A model generated the notes under the pieces. That model made no database searches. It was given only the letters and a program-made list of their open reading frames with translations, and had not been told where the DNA came from. The position numbers and the translations under genes were made by a program. Positions 1-13,600 of a DNA stretch of 64,000 nucleotides are shown piece after piece (position 1 is the first letter of the stretch; the number at the start of each line of letters is the position of its first letter). The DNA comes from Anthopleura xanthogrammica (taxonomy: Eukaryota > Cnidaria > Anthozoa > Actiniaria > Actiniidae). The stretch spans positions 2,233,001 to 2,297,000 of the forward strand of contig OZ025206.1 in the NCBI GenBank assembly GCA_964019055.1. Reading direction: 5' to 3'.

Positions 1-160
1 ATCAAACGTACAATGGGCGCTACTGTAAGTTCATTCCGATTGATTCATAATGAAATTCCTGTGACTAGACAGGCATTTTCACACCAGAATTTCTTTATCG
101 CTCACGATTGGAATGAACTTGGCAGGTCGTAAATTTGATTGACGGAAGCCAAAATGCCAT
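1..160. repeat. Dispersed foldback repeat, copy A (truncated by window edge)
   Basis: This CDC27 intron sequence matches 5388-5555 inside the PDIA5 3' region. Shared blocks include ATCAAAC at the left, GACAG-CATTTTCACA, ATTTCTTTATC and TTTGATTGACGGAAGCCAAAAT. In the second copy the ends form an inverted repeat around TTTGATTGACGGAA; here the left end is cut off by the window start. It looks like a short non-autonomous element. Confidence 0.6.
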
Positions 161-279
161 AATTATGTCGGAAGTCCGTATGTCACAGAATTTTGAGAAA
201 CACTTTAACTCTGTTTTCAATGACATGACAAATGTCAAATTTTCTTTGTTGCTCTAAAATCATCTTCATTTCTCAACAG

Positions 280-1526
280 GTACGGCATTGGGATGATCTA
301 CTATAAGCAGGAAAAATTCAACCTTGCCGAGGTTCACTTTAGGAAGGCTCTCTCAATTAACCCTTCTAGCTCTGTACTATATTGTCATATTGGTGTGGTA
401 AGTCAGATAGGAGTTTGTAAGAGAAGATTTTGCTCCTTAAAATGACTTTCTTTTAGATGTGTTTATTTGGTTTGTGAATGAATGAATAAAATTAATGAAC
501 AAAGATTTATCACGCTGTGTCAAACAAGCGGTCAAGATGAGGAGTAACATCACGCATGTAACGCAACACTATGTGTTAACAGGAAAATAATAAATTTCAT
601 TTCATCGCAGGTCCTTCATGCTATGAAGAAGTCTGATGCAGCCTTAGCAACCATCAACAAAGCCATGTCTATTGATCCCAAGAATCCACTGTGTAAATTC
701 CATAGAGCCTCAATCTTGTTTTCCATTGAAAAGTACCAGGTAAAGGCAGGCATTACTAGTCAACACTATAATAAACCCATAAAATGAATATTTATTTAGT
801 TGCTAATTTTGGACCCTTTTTTCTTGCAGAAAGCATTACAAGAACTAGAAGAATTAAAAACAATTGTGCCGAGAGAAGCCTTGGTATATTTCCTAATGGG
901 AAAGGTAAGTTGCAAACTATGTTAAATAAAAAGCTATTGATGTAAGGGACTGTTCTTAGAATGGTTATCAAGGCTGATAAATTTAGATTTAGAGGTGGGA
1001 ATAAATCTATCTGTCTGTCTGTCAGTACCCTCCACCCCCCAACCCCCACCCCCTCCAAGAGAAATAGTAAACTTTTACCCCCCTTTTCATTACGAGGAAA
1101 AAAAATGACCCCCTTTTTGAGTACGCTTAAAATGTTAACCCCCCTGAGTACTCTTTAAAAAATTAACCCCCACCCACTCTGAACACCCTCCCCCATCCTA
1201 TACCCTACCCAGATAGCCTTGCATTTGATAATTGCCAACTTCAATGATACTAATATTGTTCATGTCTCTATCAGGTCTATAAAAAGCTTGGCCATACTCA
1301 TCTGGCACAGATGAATTTCTCTTGGGCAATAGACCTGGACCCCAAGGGTGCCAATAATCAAATCAAAGATGCCATTGACAAGCGCTACCTTCCAGATGAT
1401 GATGACAGCACCATGGGATTAGGGTGCAATGAATCATCAATGGACCAATCAGCTGATGCCGCAGATGAAGAACCAATGGGACTGGAGCTTGACTCTGGGA
1501 GTGGCTCCAGTATGGTATTATTCTAG
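280..1526 (+). CDS. CDC27: CDC27 (APC3), C-terminal exons, 5' partial
   Basis: These are the last four coding exons of the anaphase-promoting complex TPR subunit CDC27/APC3: 280-397, 611-739, 830-904 and 1275-1526 (stop included). All splice sites are GT-AG and the frame stays open. The exons encode C-terminal TPR repeats; short motifs such as GMIYYKQEKF, IDPKNPLCKFHRAS, LQELEELK and MNFSWAIDLDPKGANNQIK match the animal protein closely. The last exon ends in an acidic Ser/Asp/Glu-rich tail after DKRYLPDD, as in the vertebrate protein. In the family, CDC27 is a scaffold TPR subunit of the cyclosome, the E3 ligase that targets cyclins and securin, and it binds the IR tail of co-activators. The first exon enters in phase 2, so upstream exons lie outside the window. 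No defect is visible. Confidence 0.95.
1020..1200. repeat. C-rich low-complexity intron tract
   Basis: This part of the last CDC27 intron is dominated by C runs (CACCCCCCAACCCCCACCCC and similar) with repeated 'accccc' and 'aaaaaatgacccc' blocks. No gene is visible in it. Confidence 0.6.
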
Positions 1527-2398
1527 AATCTTCAATCAATATAGGAATAAGAATTAATGATTTATTAACTTGTGTACAATAGAAGAATTATTAAGGGGTA
1601 ATGATCTGGAACCAAAGATTGACAACGCTGGTAAATTTCTAAGTGGCGTTGCCTGTACGGGGGCAGTGAATCACCATTTTTTCAGAGTTCAATGCAAGAT
1701 TTATAGTAAACTTTGGGATTTCGTTTACTATTGATTGTGAAGGGTTTTTTTTGATACTGTCCCCAAATTTATTCAATATAATCCTATACTATCAAAGTCT
1801 CCAATACTAGCATTCTTTGAATTTTAGATATAAGTTGAAATACAATAGACCCCTTGCACTAGAGTGAAATTATCAAACCTGTGAAATAGATATTAGACTA
1901 ATACACTTTAGTAGACCCTAATTTCATTGCCTTCTTTTGTGTCTATTTGACTATTACGTTTTTTGTTTCACGGTTTAGTAACTTCACTCTAATTCTTCAT
2001 GGGTCAAAACAAGAGTGTTTCCTCACCTGAGATTTGAAAACTTTTCTATGATTTTCATTGTAAGTTTTGACTAGCTTAAAATCATATACAAGAGGTCTTA
2101 TCTAGCCTCTTGTGTTGTTGAAGTGTTCCAAGCCGTTACCCAATGTAAAACCTCACAAAATAAGCTATTGATATAAACTGCAATTTTGTACAAAGCACTA
2201 AGTATATTGATGATATATGATTACACTTCATGACGTTATTGGTTGTCTGTTCTTCTGCTCTGCTGTTCTGCATTGTTATGATCCTTCACCAGGCACTGAG
2301 ATCATAGAGGTTGTTACATGAAAAGTTTTGTCATAGAGCTGGATATTTTAGGAGTTGTGCCATGGACCTTGATCACATGGTACCCAGTTTCCGAGAGA

Positions 2399-2623
2399 AT
2401 AAAAGCCTTTGTTTTACCCCTGATACCCTCATCCTGAAGCACTTGAATGCGAGGTAACGTGGGGAAAAATCTATTGTTTCAGTTAACCTGGTTGTTGCAT
2501 GAGAAAAGGCCATGTTTGACAAGCTTGTAGATGGGTCAAATACAAACAGTTGACTAGTAAAAATATCCATCCATATTTTAAAACTTTTTGTATGATGAAG
2601 TGTTTATTATTATGACCAATAAA
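2399..2623 (+). other. Candidate poly(A) signals of CDC27
   Basis: Two canonical AATAAA hexamers lie downstream of the CDC27 stop, at 2399-2404 and 2618-2623, with AT-rich sequence after the second. They would give 3'UTRs of about 0.9 and 1.1 kb. Position and sequence are the only evidence. Confidence 0.45.
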
Positions 2624-4625
2624 ATATTATACCATATTTTATTTTTTCAGAAAAACCAGTTTTACTTTATTGTCTGTAGCATGTACGCTTAGTCTTACCT
2701 GATAATGTTGAATTAAATCAATTGCATCAAATTACATTTGCTAAAATCATGGAAGAAAAGAAATGCTAGATGGCAGAGTCTCCATCCTCCCCGACAAGAA
2801 GGGAGAGAAAGAGGGGAGACTCTGCTTGCTGGAAAGGCTGTCAGTTTTGAATCTCAGGTTATTGTCTTAGTCCCTTCTTTAAGATTTGTGACACCCTAGC
2901 TAAGAGCGGAGGTACCAAATTGCAGATCTGGAACCCAGAAAAGGTATGACGAGCATCTCTGCACTTTTCCAATTGACCCCCCCCTGGGATTATTGCTAGT
3001 CTTATCCACTGTAACTCACCCCCAGTATTATACTATTGGGTTGTACCTCAAGTGTTTGTTGGTACCGATTTACACCACTGGTTAGATAAAGGTCCTCTCT
3101 CTTCACAAACTTAAACTATCCTTTCAATGTGACCAAACATGAAAATACATCAAATATTTCAAAACATTGGAATTGACACACATTTTTATTTATAACCTAA
3201 ACAAACTCGTTTTTAACTGGTCAAATACAATACTTTAATATTACAGCAGAACCCCTATAATGTAGCATCTCTAGGGGATTCATAAATTGGCTGCCTAGTG
3301 GGGGTATAAATTACAGCAAAACCTTCTTTAAGACTTTGACAATGGGCACTTACTTTGATGATAGAGTTCTAAATTAGTTCAAGATCCTCTTTAAGGCATG
3401 ATAACACGGAGCAATTTTCTCGGCAACTTGTCTCACAAAAGACATAACAAAAGTTGCAAGAGGGTTTACACAATGCAATGGTGACGAAACAAATTCTACT
3501 TTTGGCAATGATTGCTGCAACTAGTCTCGTAACATTTTTCAACTTGCACTATAGGTTATGCCACAATTTTCCATGGAACTTGTGTTGCAACATCATTGCG
3601 AGATAAGTTGCAGAGAAAATTGCTCGTGTAATTGTGCTTTTAGGACTGTCAACTTGCTACTTGATAGAGGTTCTACTGTATATTTTCTTTATTGTGGTAA
3701 ATAGTAGAGTTCAATATTAAGGTTCTAGAAATTTGTTTTAATATTCAGTAACGTTTTCAAACATGAGCAAAAAGAATAATTAATCGCATTACTAATTTTA
3801 TAAATTTGAATAAATTTTTCAGAGCCAAATAGCTGACTTCCATTATTATAGACAACATTTGCATTTGTGTACAATTCACTGTACACCTGCTTGGAATTCA
3901 ATAATTACTTGGATAAAAATCTACTGATATTTAACTTCATGTATACGGTTTTCCGTTTTGATGGTGTTGGGATACCTGTGGTAAAGGGGAGTTTATAAAT
4001 GACAAGGAAGTCTTAGAACAGATTTCGTATGAGTGTGAAAAGTCATGGCGCTGAATATGGAATGTTTTCATACATGGCATGGCACTGACATGTTTGCAAG
4101 GAGTGATATTAAGCATAACGAGGCTAGTATGCCCATTATTGGCTTGTTTTACCAACCATACCAACTTTTCAATCAAATTCCTTCTCAAACCAAACCACAG
4201 GAACCCAAGGCACCCAAAATATGGTGCTGGTTGTGTAAGGATGGCGGACACTAACTTGTCAATCAAACTCCTTCTCAAACCAAACCACAGGACCCCAAGG
4301 CACCCAAAATATGGTGCTGGTTGTGTAAGGATGGCGGACACTAACTAACTACAGGTTTGTGGGGAAATGTCACTGTATGGTCTGCAAGTACCATGTCAAA
4401 CATCGTTTAAGTAGTAAAACCAGGGAGCCAAAACTTTACAGTATGCATATTGTGTTATTACAATACACACTTTAGTTTGTAGACCATGAAAAAACTTGGC
4501 TGGAGACTTGGTTGTGTGCTTTTGCACACAACCCGATAGAGGATGTCATAAATGGCATGAGAAGGCAGAAAAAAGGCTCTCTGCCTGGGTTTACACAATA
4601 TTTTATATAAATCTAAAACTATTCT
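2624..4625. other. Intergenic region between CDC27 and the PDIA5-type gene
   Basis: No convincing coding exon is present. The stretch holds a short inverted repeat at about 2770-2826 (GCAGAGTCTCC / GGGGAGACTCTGC), a foldback repeat at 3405-3633 (CAATTTTCTCGGCAACTTG against a degenerate complement near 3600-3626) and a 90-bp tandem duplication at 4171-4345. The two genes converge here, so it also contains both 3'UTRs. Confidence 0.6.
4171..4345. repeat. 90-bp tandem duplication, two copies
   Basis: The block starting AATCAAA(T/C)TCCTTCTCAAA at 4171 repeats at 4261, almost identically, with a period of 90 bp. Each copy contains ATGGTGCTGGTTGTGTAAGG. Because 90 is divisible by three, open frames run through both copies on both strands, but these are repeat artefacts. 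Confidence 0.85.
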
Positions 4626-7600
4626 TTATAACTCCTCTTTTTTCTTGTGGACAGGTTCTTGTAGAGAAGGTTCTTCTGGTATTTCTGCTTGGGTGGGTTC
4701 TTCTGGTTGTTCAGGTTCTTCTGGTTGTACAGGTTCTTCTGGTTGTACAGGTTCTTCTGGTTGTTCAGGTTCTTCTGGTTGTACAGGTTCTTCTGGTTCA
4801 GCAGGTTCTTCTGGTTGTTCAGGTTCTTCTGGTTGTACAGGTTCTTCTGGTTGTACAGGTTCTTCTGGTTCAGCAGGTTCTTCTGGTTCTGCAGGTTCTT
4901 CTGGTTCTGCAGGTTCTTCTGTTTTTACAGGTTCTTCTGGTTTTTCTTCTACTTTCTCCTCTTGCGTAACTTGTTCCTTAGGCACGTAAGGGAGGGGTGG
5001 ATCTTCCATGAATAAAATAAAGTCTTCTGCAACTCTGTCACCATCATATTCAACCACATAGGTACCATAATAGTAGCTCTTGAGGGTGGGGTAGCCATTC
5101 ACATCCTCATCGTTACAAAGACCTGAAGATAAAGCCAAATAATCGATTGCCATTTTGCCTGTGTTTCTTGTCATATTGATCTTTTCCATCCCATAAGGAA
5201 ATATCATTGACCCATCCCTGTTTCTGTCTCTTCTCTCTCTCACACACTCTCATTCTCACTCCCTGAAGGTCCACTCCCAAACAATAATCAGACCAAATAG
5301 GCTACAAAACCAATTGGGATACTGACACCAAACTGTCTTCTTAAACGAATAAGAACGTAACTCCGTGTAAAAACGTTTGGCGTCTTGCATTTTGGTTTCC
5401 GTCAATCAAACTTATAATCGGCCGAACTTCTGGTCGAACGACAAGGAAATTCCCATATCTAGACAGCCATTTTCACATGGAAATTTCTTTATCTCTCATG
5501 ATCAGAAAAACTCAGCTCATCATAAATTTGATTGACGGAAGCCAAAATACCAGACTTCTGGAGTCAATACATCACATAAATATGAAAAGTGCTATAAAAA
5601 GTAAAGTGAATTACAGAACCTTATAATGTCCAACAGTTCACTAAATAGCTTAATGCATGATAAAGAGTTACATTAGATAGCTACCTCCGTGTTTAGTGCA
5701 GTCAACACTGGCAAACACTCTCTGTGGTTGTGTTTTAAACACCTCAGCAGCTTTTTCGAACTCTGGCTTGGCTTGCTTGCAATGACCACACCCTGTCAAC
5801 ATGATCAAGATCAAGAAATTGTCAGAATTAAATACTTCCTTCAAGAGATGGCACTGTAAGTAACAAGTAACAAGTTGTTCACTTACAAGGGGCATAGAAC
5901 ATGACCAAAACATGCTCTGTTTCTTTTATGAACTGTTTGAAAGTTTCTTTTGTAAGGGACTTGATGAGAGTAGGCTTCTCCAGTGCAGTTTTGTCATCAC
6001 TTCCTGCATTGCTGCAACAGGAAAAATGGAAGTGAAAAAAAAATATTTTAGCAACTTTTCCTTGCTTTTATTTTTTATTAGTTAAGAAGCTACTTACTCT
6101 CTCATGAATTGCACCATATCCAACATGCTTCTGTCCCCTTCATATTCCTTGAAATCTTTGCCTTTTCTAGAATCGAAATTCCATTTAGTAAATTGACCCT
6201 CTAATACAACCCAGCATTCAACTTGTCTTAGTAATGACTATTATTGAGTAAATGAATTGGAAACACAACACTATTCAAAGATAAATCCTCATGATTATGC
6301 ATGAACTGATTGAATACTTACTTGAAAAGTCTGACTGTAAATTGGAAGGGTACATGAAAAGAACAAGAGAAAAATAATCAGTCATATATCTCTAGTTGCA
6401 GCCTGCTGTTAAACACCATCTTCATTAATACGGTAAAATATCTTAAGTGTCTAGTCGTTCTAGCACTTTCACACTTTTTGGAGACAATTTTCACTTGCAC
6501 ACTTTCACTACCACTACATTCAATATTCTATGCACACAATGCTATTTCACATGCTGATTTTTATGGAGGGAGGAAACTGGAGTACCTGGAAAAAACCTTT
6601 GGAACCACAGTGGTGAAAGACGATGCGTTAGCGGTGTACGCTGCCCAAGATGGCAGGTGTGCTGCTAATGATTATGAATAACCAATATATAATACTTACC
6701 TGTAGGATATCCACTAATCTTGACTTGCCCAGCAACCTTCCTGTTCTTAGTGCAGTCCACAGCAGCTAACTTGGCATCAGGCTGTAAAAATATCATATTA
6801 ACAACATTATGATATGCATTATGTGCATTATATGCATAAAAAACAATAAGAAATAAACAAATGGGAATTAACAGTGGTTCCAAAGAGTGGCGACTCTTCT
6901 TCCACTGGATTCCAATTGGAATTAAGAGGTTGATTTTTGAGGAGGAAGGAAAACTGGAGAAACTTGCATCTCATTTTCAAGCATCCATAATAACAGCTAT
7001 TAGATTCCAGTGGAAGAAGAGCCACTCTGACTGAGGAATCCACTGTTAATTCTCATTTCTTATATTTTTTTGTTGCACTCACATTTTCATTATCCAACAC
7101 TTTGGCAGCATCATAGTAGTCCTTCTTCATTGCATTACAATGTCCACACCCTGGAGAAGAAAGAGTTGCAATTTTATACAGAAGATCAAGGATAATAATT
7201 ATCATAATTATGCTTTTGTTCACTTGCAGAACATGCAATGTTCTAGGAAGTCTTGCAGGCTGCATGCTTCCAAAAAGTGTTCAAATTTTAACTTGTCAGA
7301 GACACTAAGCTCTCAAATTTTAACTTTCTTAGAGACATTTTTCTCTAAAAAGCCTTGAGAATCCTAAAGATCCCAATCTTAGTTCCATTTGCCCTCAGTC
7401 TCTAAGATGATCATAAGATGAGGGTCATTGTCTAAAAATGTTCAGTTACATTGAGTTGAGGCCCTGGTAGGGGTAAATTCCAACAAGCAACATGGCCTTG
7501 AAACGGGGACACAAGAGCCATTCAGAACTAGTGACAAACAACACTTAGACTTCTCTAATGAATTACTGACAGCGAGGGCATGTTAAGAGTAAAACTCCAA

Positions 7601-10600
7601 GATTCCAAGTGGCACAAGAACAATCAGAAATTGGGACATAGCTAAGCAGTTGCAAAATTCAGACAGAGGACTTAGGTACCCCCTAATATACATGTAATAG
7701 GGCCTCTCAGGTGGTGGTTTGGGTAAAAGATGTCATACTCACATGGGGCAAAAAACATTACAAGCACATCAGAATTATTAGCAAGATAGTTGTCAAATGA
7801 TTCATCTGTCAAGAACACCACTTTAGAATCTTCTTTGCTCCAGTCTGCTGGTGGTGGTGGTGGTGTGGGCTTCTTAGGACTAAATAAAACATGTTTCACA
7901 ATTACTACAAATAATAACCTCATATCAAACCCCATATCAAAATATAACAATCAGTCCATTAATTACTGCAGTGAAAGTGCGCACAAATTATGCAATTTTT
8001 TCATGCAACGTTGCATGCGATAGTGCATGAACTAGTTCTCACCATGTGACCATCTGTGCAACATTATTTGCTTGTATGGGTGAATTCTTTGGCCCCTTTA
8101 TTGGTATAGCCAAACAATTGGGACATTGAATGGCAAAATTGGGTGGTTTAGATCATGCTTTAATTTCTTAAGTGAATAACTTACTCTTTCATGAACTCTC
8201 TAAAGCCTTCTGCAGATCTTTTGCCAGTGTATTTGAATTGGAATTCTCCATTCCTATATGTAAAAAAACAATATTTAGACTTTATATATAATATCTTATA
8301 ATCATCAACAAAATGTTTGCAAGACATTCACCTTTTACTATGCAAATACTCCAACCGGGACCACTTTGATAAACTAGTATCATTAACCAATCATATTGCG
8401 ATATTTAGTTCAATATTTTTAACCAGCCAATCAGATAGCACAATGAAATTAGAGCATGAGAATGTGATAATCTGATTGGCTAATGCATGTTATCACTTCA
8501 ATCTCTGTCTAGTTTACAGTTTTATGCAAGTGGTACCAGTTAGTATGTCTGCACAGTCCTACCAATATATGTTGCTTATAATAAATGACTTCAAAAGGTG
8601 TGTGACTGCATTGATTACTAAAGTATTCTTACCCCCTCTCCCAGATTTACACATTGACAACTTTTCTTAATAATATACTTACTTGAAATATTGTACTGTT
8701 GTGTGAAGAAGTGAGTAATCCAACATTAAAAGAAAAGAAAAAAATGGTCACATGAAAATTGTCACTCCCGGCGGCCCCTTCCTAAGGATGTTGATTCATT
8801 CATTATAGTAAAATGATATCGTACAGCCCTCATGTTCTCATTGAATTTCCTTTGGAATTCTATTCCCTATCCGTTGTCCCAGGGTTTTAGGATATCTTCT
8901 GGATCAAACTACACAATGATCAATGGACAAGGGTTGGAGGGGAAAATGGAATTCTGTTCATTTTCAGTACTACTTGATCACAATACATTGCAGTCAGTTT
9001 TGGACAAATATTTCCAAAATTTAGATAAAATTAATGTATGTAATCAATAATAAATGAATTAAATTTTGTCTAACTTACATGTTGGGTAGCCTTTGACTTC
9101 ATGTTTACTGCACAATGTTTTAGATTCTGTACAATCTACAGCAGCAATTCCACCTTCAATCTGATCAGAACAACACTTTCTATTAGAAAAAAATTATCCC
9201 ACATTCCAATATTTTCACACCATTTTGCCAACAACTGAAAGCTGACTGATGAACGATTTCCTTTTCTGAGTTAGACATTCAAGGTGCATTCTGGTCTAGC
9301 TTGGGTACAGTCAACACCATTAATGAGACATGATGAAAAAAAAAATCTTTGTACCCAAGCTAGACCATAATGCACCTTGAATGTCTAACTCAGAAAAGGA
9401 AATCATTCATCAGTTCATCTCAAAACAGGTGTATGGTAGTGGATATTGATTGATCATGATACTCAATCACTGAAATAGGCTGCTAATTCTAAGTTAGTGA
9501 ACCAGTGAAACAAATCATATACACACCTTTTTTTCAATATTGATTTCTTTGGCAATCTCACCATAAGCAGGCTTTAATTTCAGACAGTGTGGGCACCCTG
9601 TGTTAGAGTAATAAAATTAAACATTTTGAAAATCAACTTCATTTTTACTAAGAGCTACAGGGCTCAAAAAAAAAAGAAAGAAAGAAAACAGGCAGACAAA
9701 ATCTATTCAGTAGATAAAGCAAAAAGATCAGGATTGGCTATGTTCTGTTCTCTGATGTCGTCTAGGCCAGCATTTTCCTTCATCGGAAACATGGTTCTTT
9801 CAGTCTAGCTGATATCATAACTAAATTCTCTCCTTTCTCACTCGAATGATAAGCTTAGTATTTTGAGCCCTGGAACTAGACAGGACATATTATGTCTTAT
9901 ATGACTATATGTATATACCTATTTTCTAAAATTCTGTCCGTCTTCTATACTTACATGGTGCATAGAACTTGACTAATGCTGATGGGTGTGTCTGTACTTA
10001 CATGGTGCATAGAACATGACTAATGCTGATGGGTGTGTCTGTACTTACATGGTGCATAGAACATGACTAATGCTGATGGGTGTGTCTTTACTTACATGGT
10101 GCATAGAACATGATTAATGCTGATGGGTGTGTCTATACTTACATGGTGCATAGAACATGACTAATGCTGGTGGGTGTGTCTGTACTTACATGGTGCATAG
10201 AACATGACTAATGCTGATGGGTGTGTCTATACTTACATGGTGCATAGAACATGACTAATGCTGATGGGTGTGTCTTTACAAACTCATCAAATGATTCATC
10301 ACCCAGATGTTCCACATCTTTGTTTTCTGCAGCCCAAGTTCCTTCTTTTGGTTTCTTCTCTTCTTTTGGGACTTTAGGCTTATCTTCAGGACTATTTAAA
10401 CAAACGAGTTTAAAGTTATAGAAAATATACATACAGCATACCTCACCATGGAGGGAATTTAATAAAAAGTTACACCACCACTCTGGAATCTCCATTTTTT
10501 TCTGCCAAACAAACCTTGTAATTTTGTTTTTCCTCTAGTCCCCCCCCCCCCCCCCCCCCAATGCTACAAGGGGTGTGTATACTTTATAAGACAAAAGATT

Positions 10601-13600
10601 TTCCCTTAAAATTTTAATATTTAACTTACTTGTCCATAAAATCAACCAGTTCATCCTTGGTTCTTGCTCTTCCATAATCACTGGCAAACTTTCCTCCGCT
10701 GTGAAAAACAATCAAACCATTACTGAACTAAATGAATGAAGAAAGGAAAAGAGAGGAAAATTGAATGAATGAATGAATGAGTCAACAAACAATGTGGATG
10801 GATATATGCATTGCTGGGTGGATGGATATTGGGTGGTTGGGTGGATGGATGGGATGGGATAGAATTGGATGGAATGATGGATAGATGGGTGGATGGGTGG
10901 GTGGATTGATACATGGATGGATGGGTGGTTAGGTGCATGGAATGGTATGGAAATGAATGGAAGGATGGATAAATAAATAAATGAACATTCAAGTGAATGA
11001 AAATTCACTTGAATGTTCATTTATTTGTATTGTAATCCATTAGCCATTTACCTGAAGTATTTGATAGTTGGAAAACCACTGATTTCAAATTTCTTGGCAA
11101 CTTTTCTGTGCTTGGTACAATCAACAGCAGCTAGAACACCTTTCATCTGATCAGCAAACAAAATCATTCTTACATTACATGCTTAATCATAACATTTGTA
11201 TCTTTCAACATTCAAGGAATCTTACTGCCAATAAGCTAATTCATTATCAGTACACAACAGTTCAACAGTTTAAGAATTGTTACTAGATACCTTCTTGGAT
11301 TGCATTTCATCAGCTGCTTCGGTATAGGCAGGCTTCATACTCTTACAATGACCACACCCTGTTAACAAAAAGTAAAAATGTTTTCAAAATGAAAATCTTC
11401 AGGAATGTCTTTTGCATTTTGCATGACAATGTGCAAATTTAACTGTCATTGTGATTAATGTTGCTGTTAAACACTTAGGCCCTAGTTCAAATGTTGTTGA
11501 ACTTCTCATGTGCCAAATGCATTGAAAACAATGGATAATAAGGTGGTCTTCTTTGATATCATTAGGTTTGGCTCATGAGAAGATTGACATTTGAGCTGGG
11601 ACTTAGCCCAAATCCACTGTAACAAGACATTAACTGATTAACATTTGGTTTATATGTATAGATACTTACAGGGAGCATAGAACATGACCAAGACAGAATC
11701 ATGCTCCTTGATGAATTCTTCAAAATCATCATCAGTCAAATGTTGGACATTACTGGGTTCATCACTCCATTGTGGTTCTGGAGGGGGAGGAGGAGGCCCT
11801 TCTCTGGGATCTTCCATGAACTTGATGAAATCCTTTGAGGTTCTACCTCCAATGTATTTGAAGTCTTTCTTGCCATAGTTAAAATATCTGAATGTGGGAT
11901 ACCTGCAAGGAAATTTTACCATTCCTTATATATTTTTTATAATTACATGGCAAACACAGCCCGAGACATCTGGGTTTTTGGCTTATGTCAATCAAAAATA
12001 CTAACTCAGATTGTCTTGGTTGTGTAATTATATTACCACAAACCTTCCAATAGCCCCCTTCACGGTACCCTGTGCCCTCTTGAAAAGTAGCTGATTCCCC
12101 CTCACAGTTCCCTGTGCCCTTTTGAAAGGTAGCTGTGCCTTTCCATCGAAGGGAGATGAACGTTGAGCTTGCAAAGATAGATACCTTTTTAACACCTTTT
12201 GTCCCGCTTCAATGCAAAGGCACGGTTATCTTTCAAGAGGGCACAGGGAACTGTGAAGGGGAGTATTCTTGGAGTTCTATACAAACTTACCCTTCTACAC
12301 CATATTGCCCACAAACACTGGAATGCTTGGTGCAGTCAATTCCAGCAAAAGCAACCTACAGGAAATTAAATATTAGTAAAAGCCTTGAAATGAGTTTGGT
12401 CGATTGAAGGGTTTGCCTCCAGGTTCTACCCCTCCACAAAACTTGATGTTCTAAATTCCAATTCAACCTGTGAGTTAGCAGTGACTTGATAAGCCATGAG
12501 GTTGTTTCAGGGTTCAAGAAAATTTGGTTTTACTATAGATACACTGCACCAGTGGCGTAGCGAGGACCCACAATCTGGGGGGTGGGCACCTACAATAAAA
12601 ACTAATTCCGGAAAAAATTGGGGGGGGGGGGACACGTGTCCACCCCTCCCTACGCCAGTGGCATTGACATCATACATCAAAGAAAAAAAAGCTTGACCCG
12701 AAAGTTTTAGGTGGGGGCAGCCACCCCTCCGCGCCCCCTTGCTATGCCACTGCACTGCACTAAAAGGTGCACCATAGAAAATCATTTTGAACAAGTAAAT
12801 TCAGATGCTCATTTCCCTTACACACTATGTAAATTATCTAGCACATGCACTTACAATGACCTATTAGTTGTAAGTCTTAACTCATTCTTGTCATGTGTTT
12901 TTCTATCATGGATATCATTTTTTCCGTTACTACGTATCATGCATGTGCTTTCAAAATCCTGAAGATGGCTGCTTATGTTGAAAGCTTGGTTAAATTAAAA
13001 CAAATTTAGCACAGATGAAGCAACATCTTTGACTGATCTATGCCTGAGTGTGTACAAACAAGTACTTGAATATAAAGTCAAAACTTGGAAGCTTAGTGTG
13101 AGAACAAACAAACCTTGTTGTTACTCTTATGGTGATCGGCAGCAGTGACAATTTCAGGTTTGGCATTTTTGCAGTGACCACACCCTGTAAGAGAGAGAGA
13201 CCAATCATATCACTATTGAACAGGAAGTACGATAGACATGAAACAAAGGGCTCTCAGACTGGGTGAATCAAAGAACTGGAACAACTGATTGGGTGGATTT
13301 CTAATGTATCATAAAACCATGTAAATATTGAAGCAGGCTCTAGGAAGAAGAATAGGATAATGCACTGTGTTTGGTTACATACAGATGTCATCCATTCTGT
13401 ACCATGACCAGAAAGATGGTAGCTAGAAGAGCTGCTGTGCATTTTGTTACTCCATCACATTTTCTTGTAACTGTATTGAAGCATTTCAATTAGATGGAAA
13501 TATGAAACAATGGCAATTAACCATTTAAATACCATAATAAAAGGCACCAAACCACAGTCCTCCTTATCATCAAACACATGCCCTGATACCCTAGTAAACT

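Larger units (their letters stand above)
4626..6011 (-). other. PDIA5: Thioredoxin module 7 (CGHC) and acidic KEEL tail
   Basis: Exons 5887-6011, 5685-5792 and 4626-5122. Active site [16 protein letters not shown]; cis-Pro motif [11 protein letters not shown]. After the helix ([10 protein letters not shown]) comes a Glu/Pro-rich tail of about 15 six-residue units of the form EEPxxP, encoded by an 18-bp minisatellite at about 4650-4940, then HKKKEEL and TAA at 4626-4628. Acidic C-terminal tails in PDIs and calreticulin can bind calcium weakly; that role here is inference. Confidence 0.9.
8185..10391 (-). other. PDIA5: Thioredoxin module 5 (CPHC), with microexon and tandem donor array
   Basis: Exons 10237-10391, 9527-9597, 9079-9160, 8683-8695 (13 nt) and 8185-8253. 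The linker is Lys/Glu-rich ([13 protein letters not shown]) rather than proline-rich. The active site is [12 protein letters not shown], so the dipeptide differs from the other modules; human PDIA5's last domain also has CPHC. The end of exon 10237-10391 and its donor lie in a 47-bp minisatellite (9949-10277), and only the first donor keeps an open frame. Confidence 0.87.

Noticed and set aside
3937..4348. Overlapping open frames on both strands, with internally repeated protein
   Set aside because: They arise from the 90-bp tandem duplication (period divisible by three); no splice context or recognisable domain.
4496..5015. Plus-strand frames rich in VVQVLL, SSGCTG or FFWLYR repeats
   Set aside because: They are shadows of the minus-strand EEPxxP tail of the PDIA5-type protein, which has splice junctions and a KEEL end to support it.
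10712..11020. Minus-strand HPSIHPST-type frames
   Set aside because: Translation of a GGAT-type simple repeat; no gene features.
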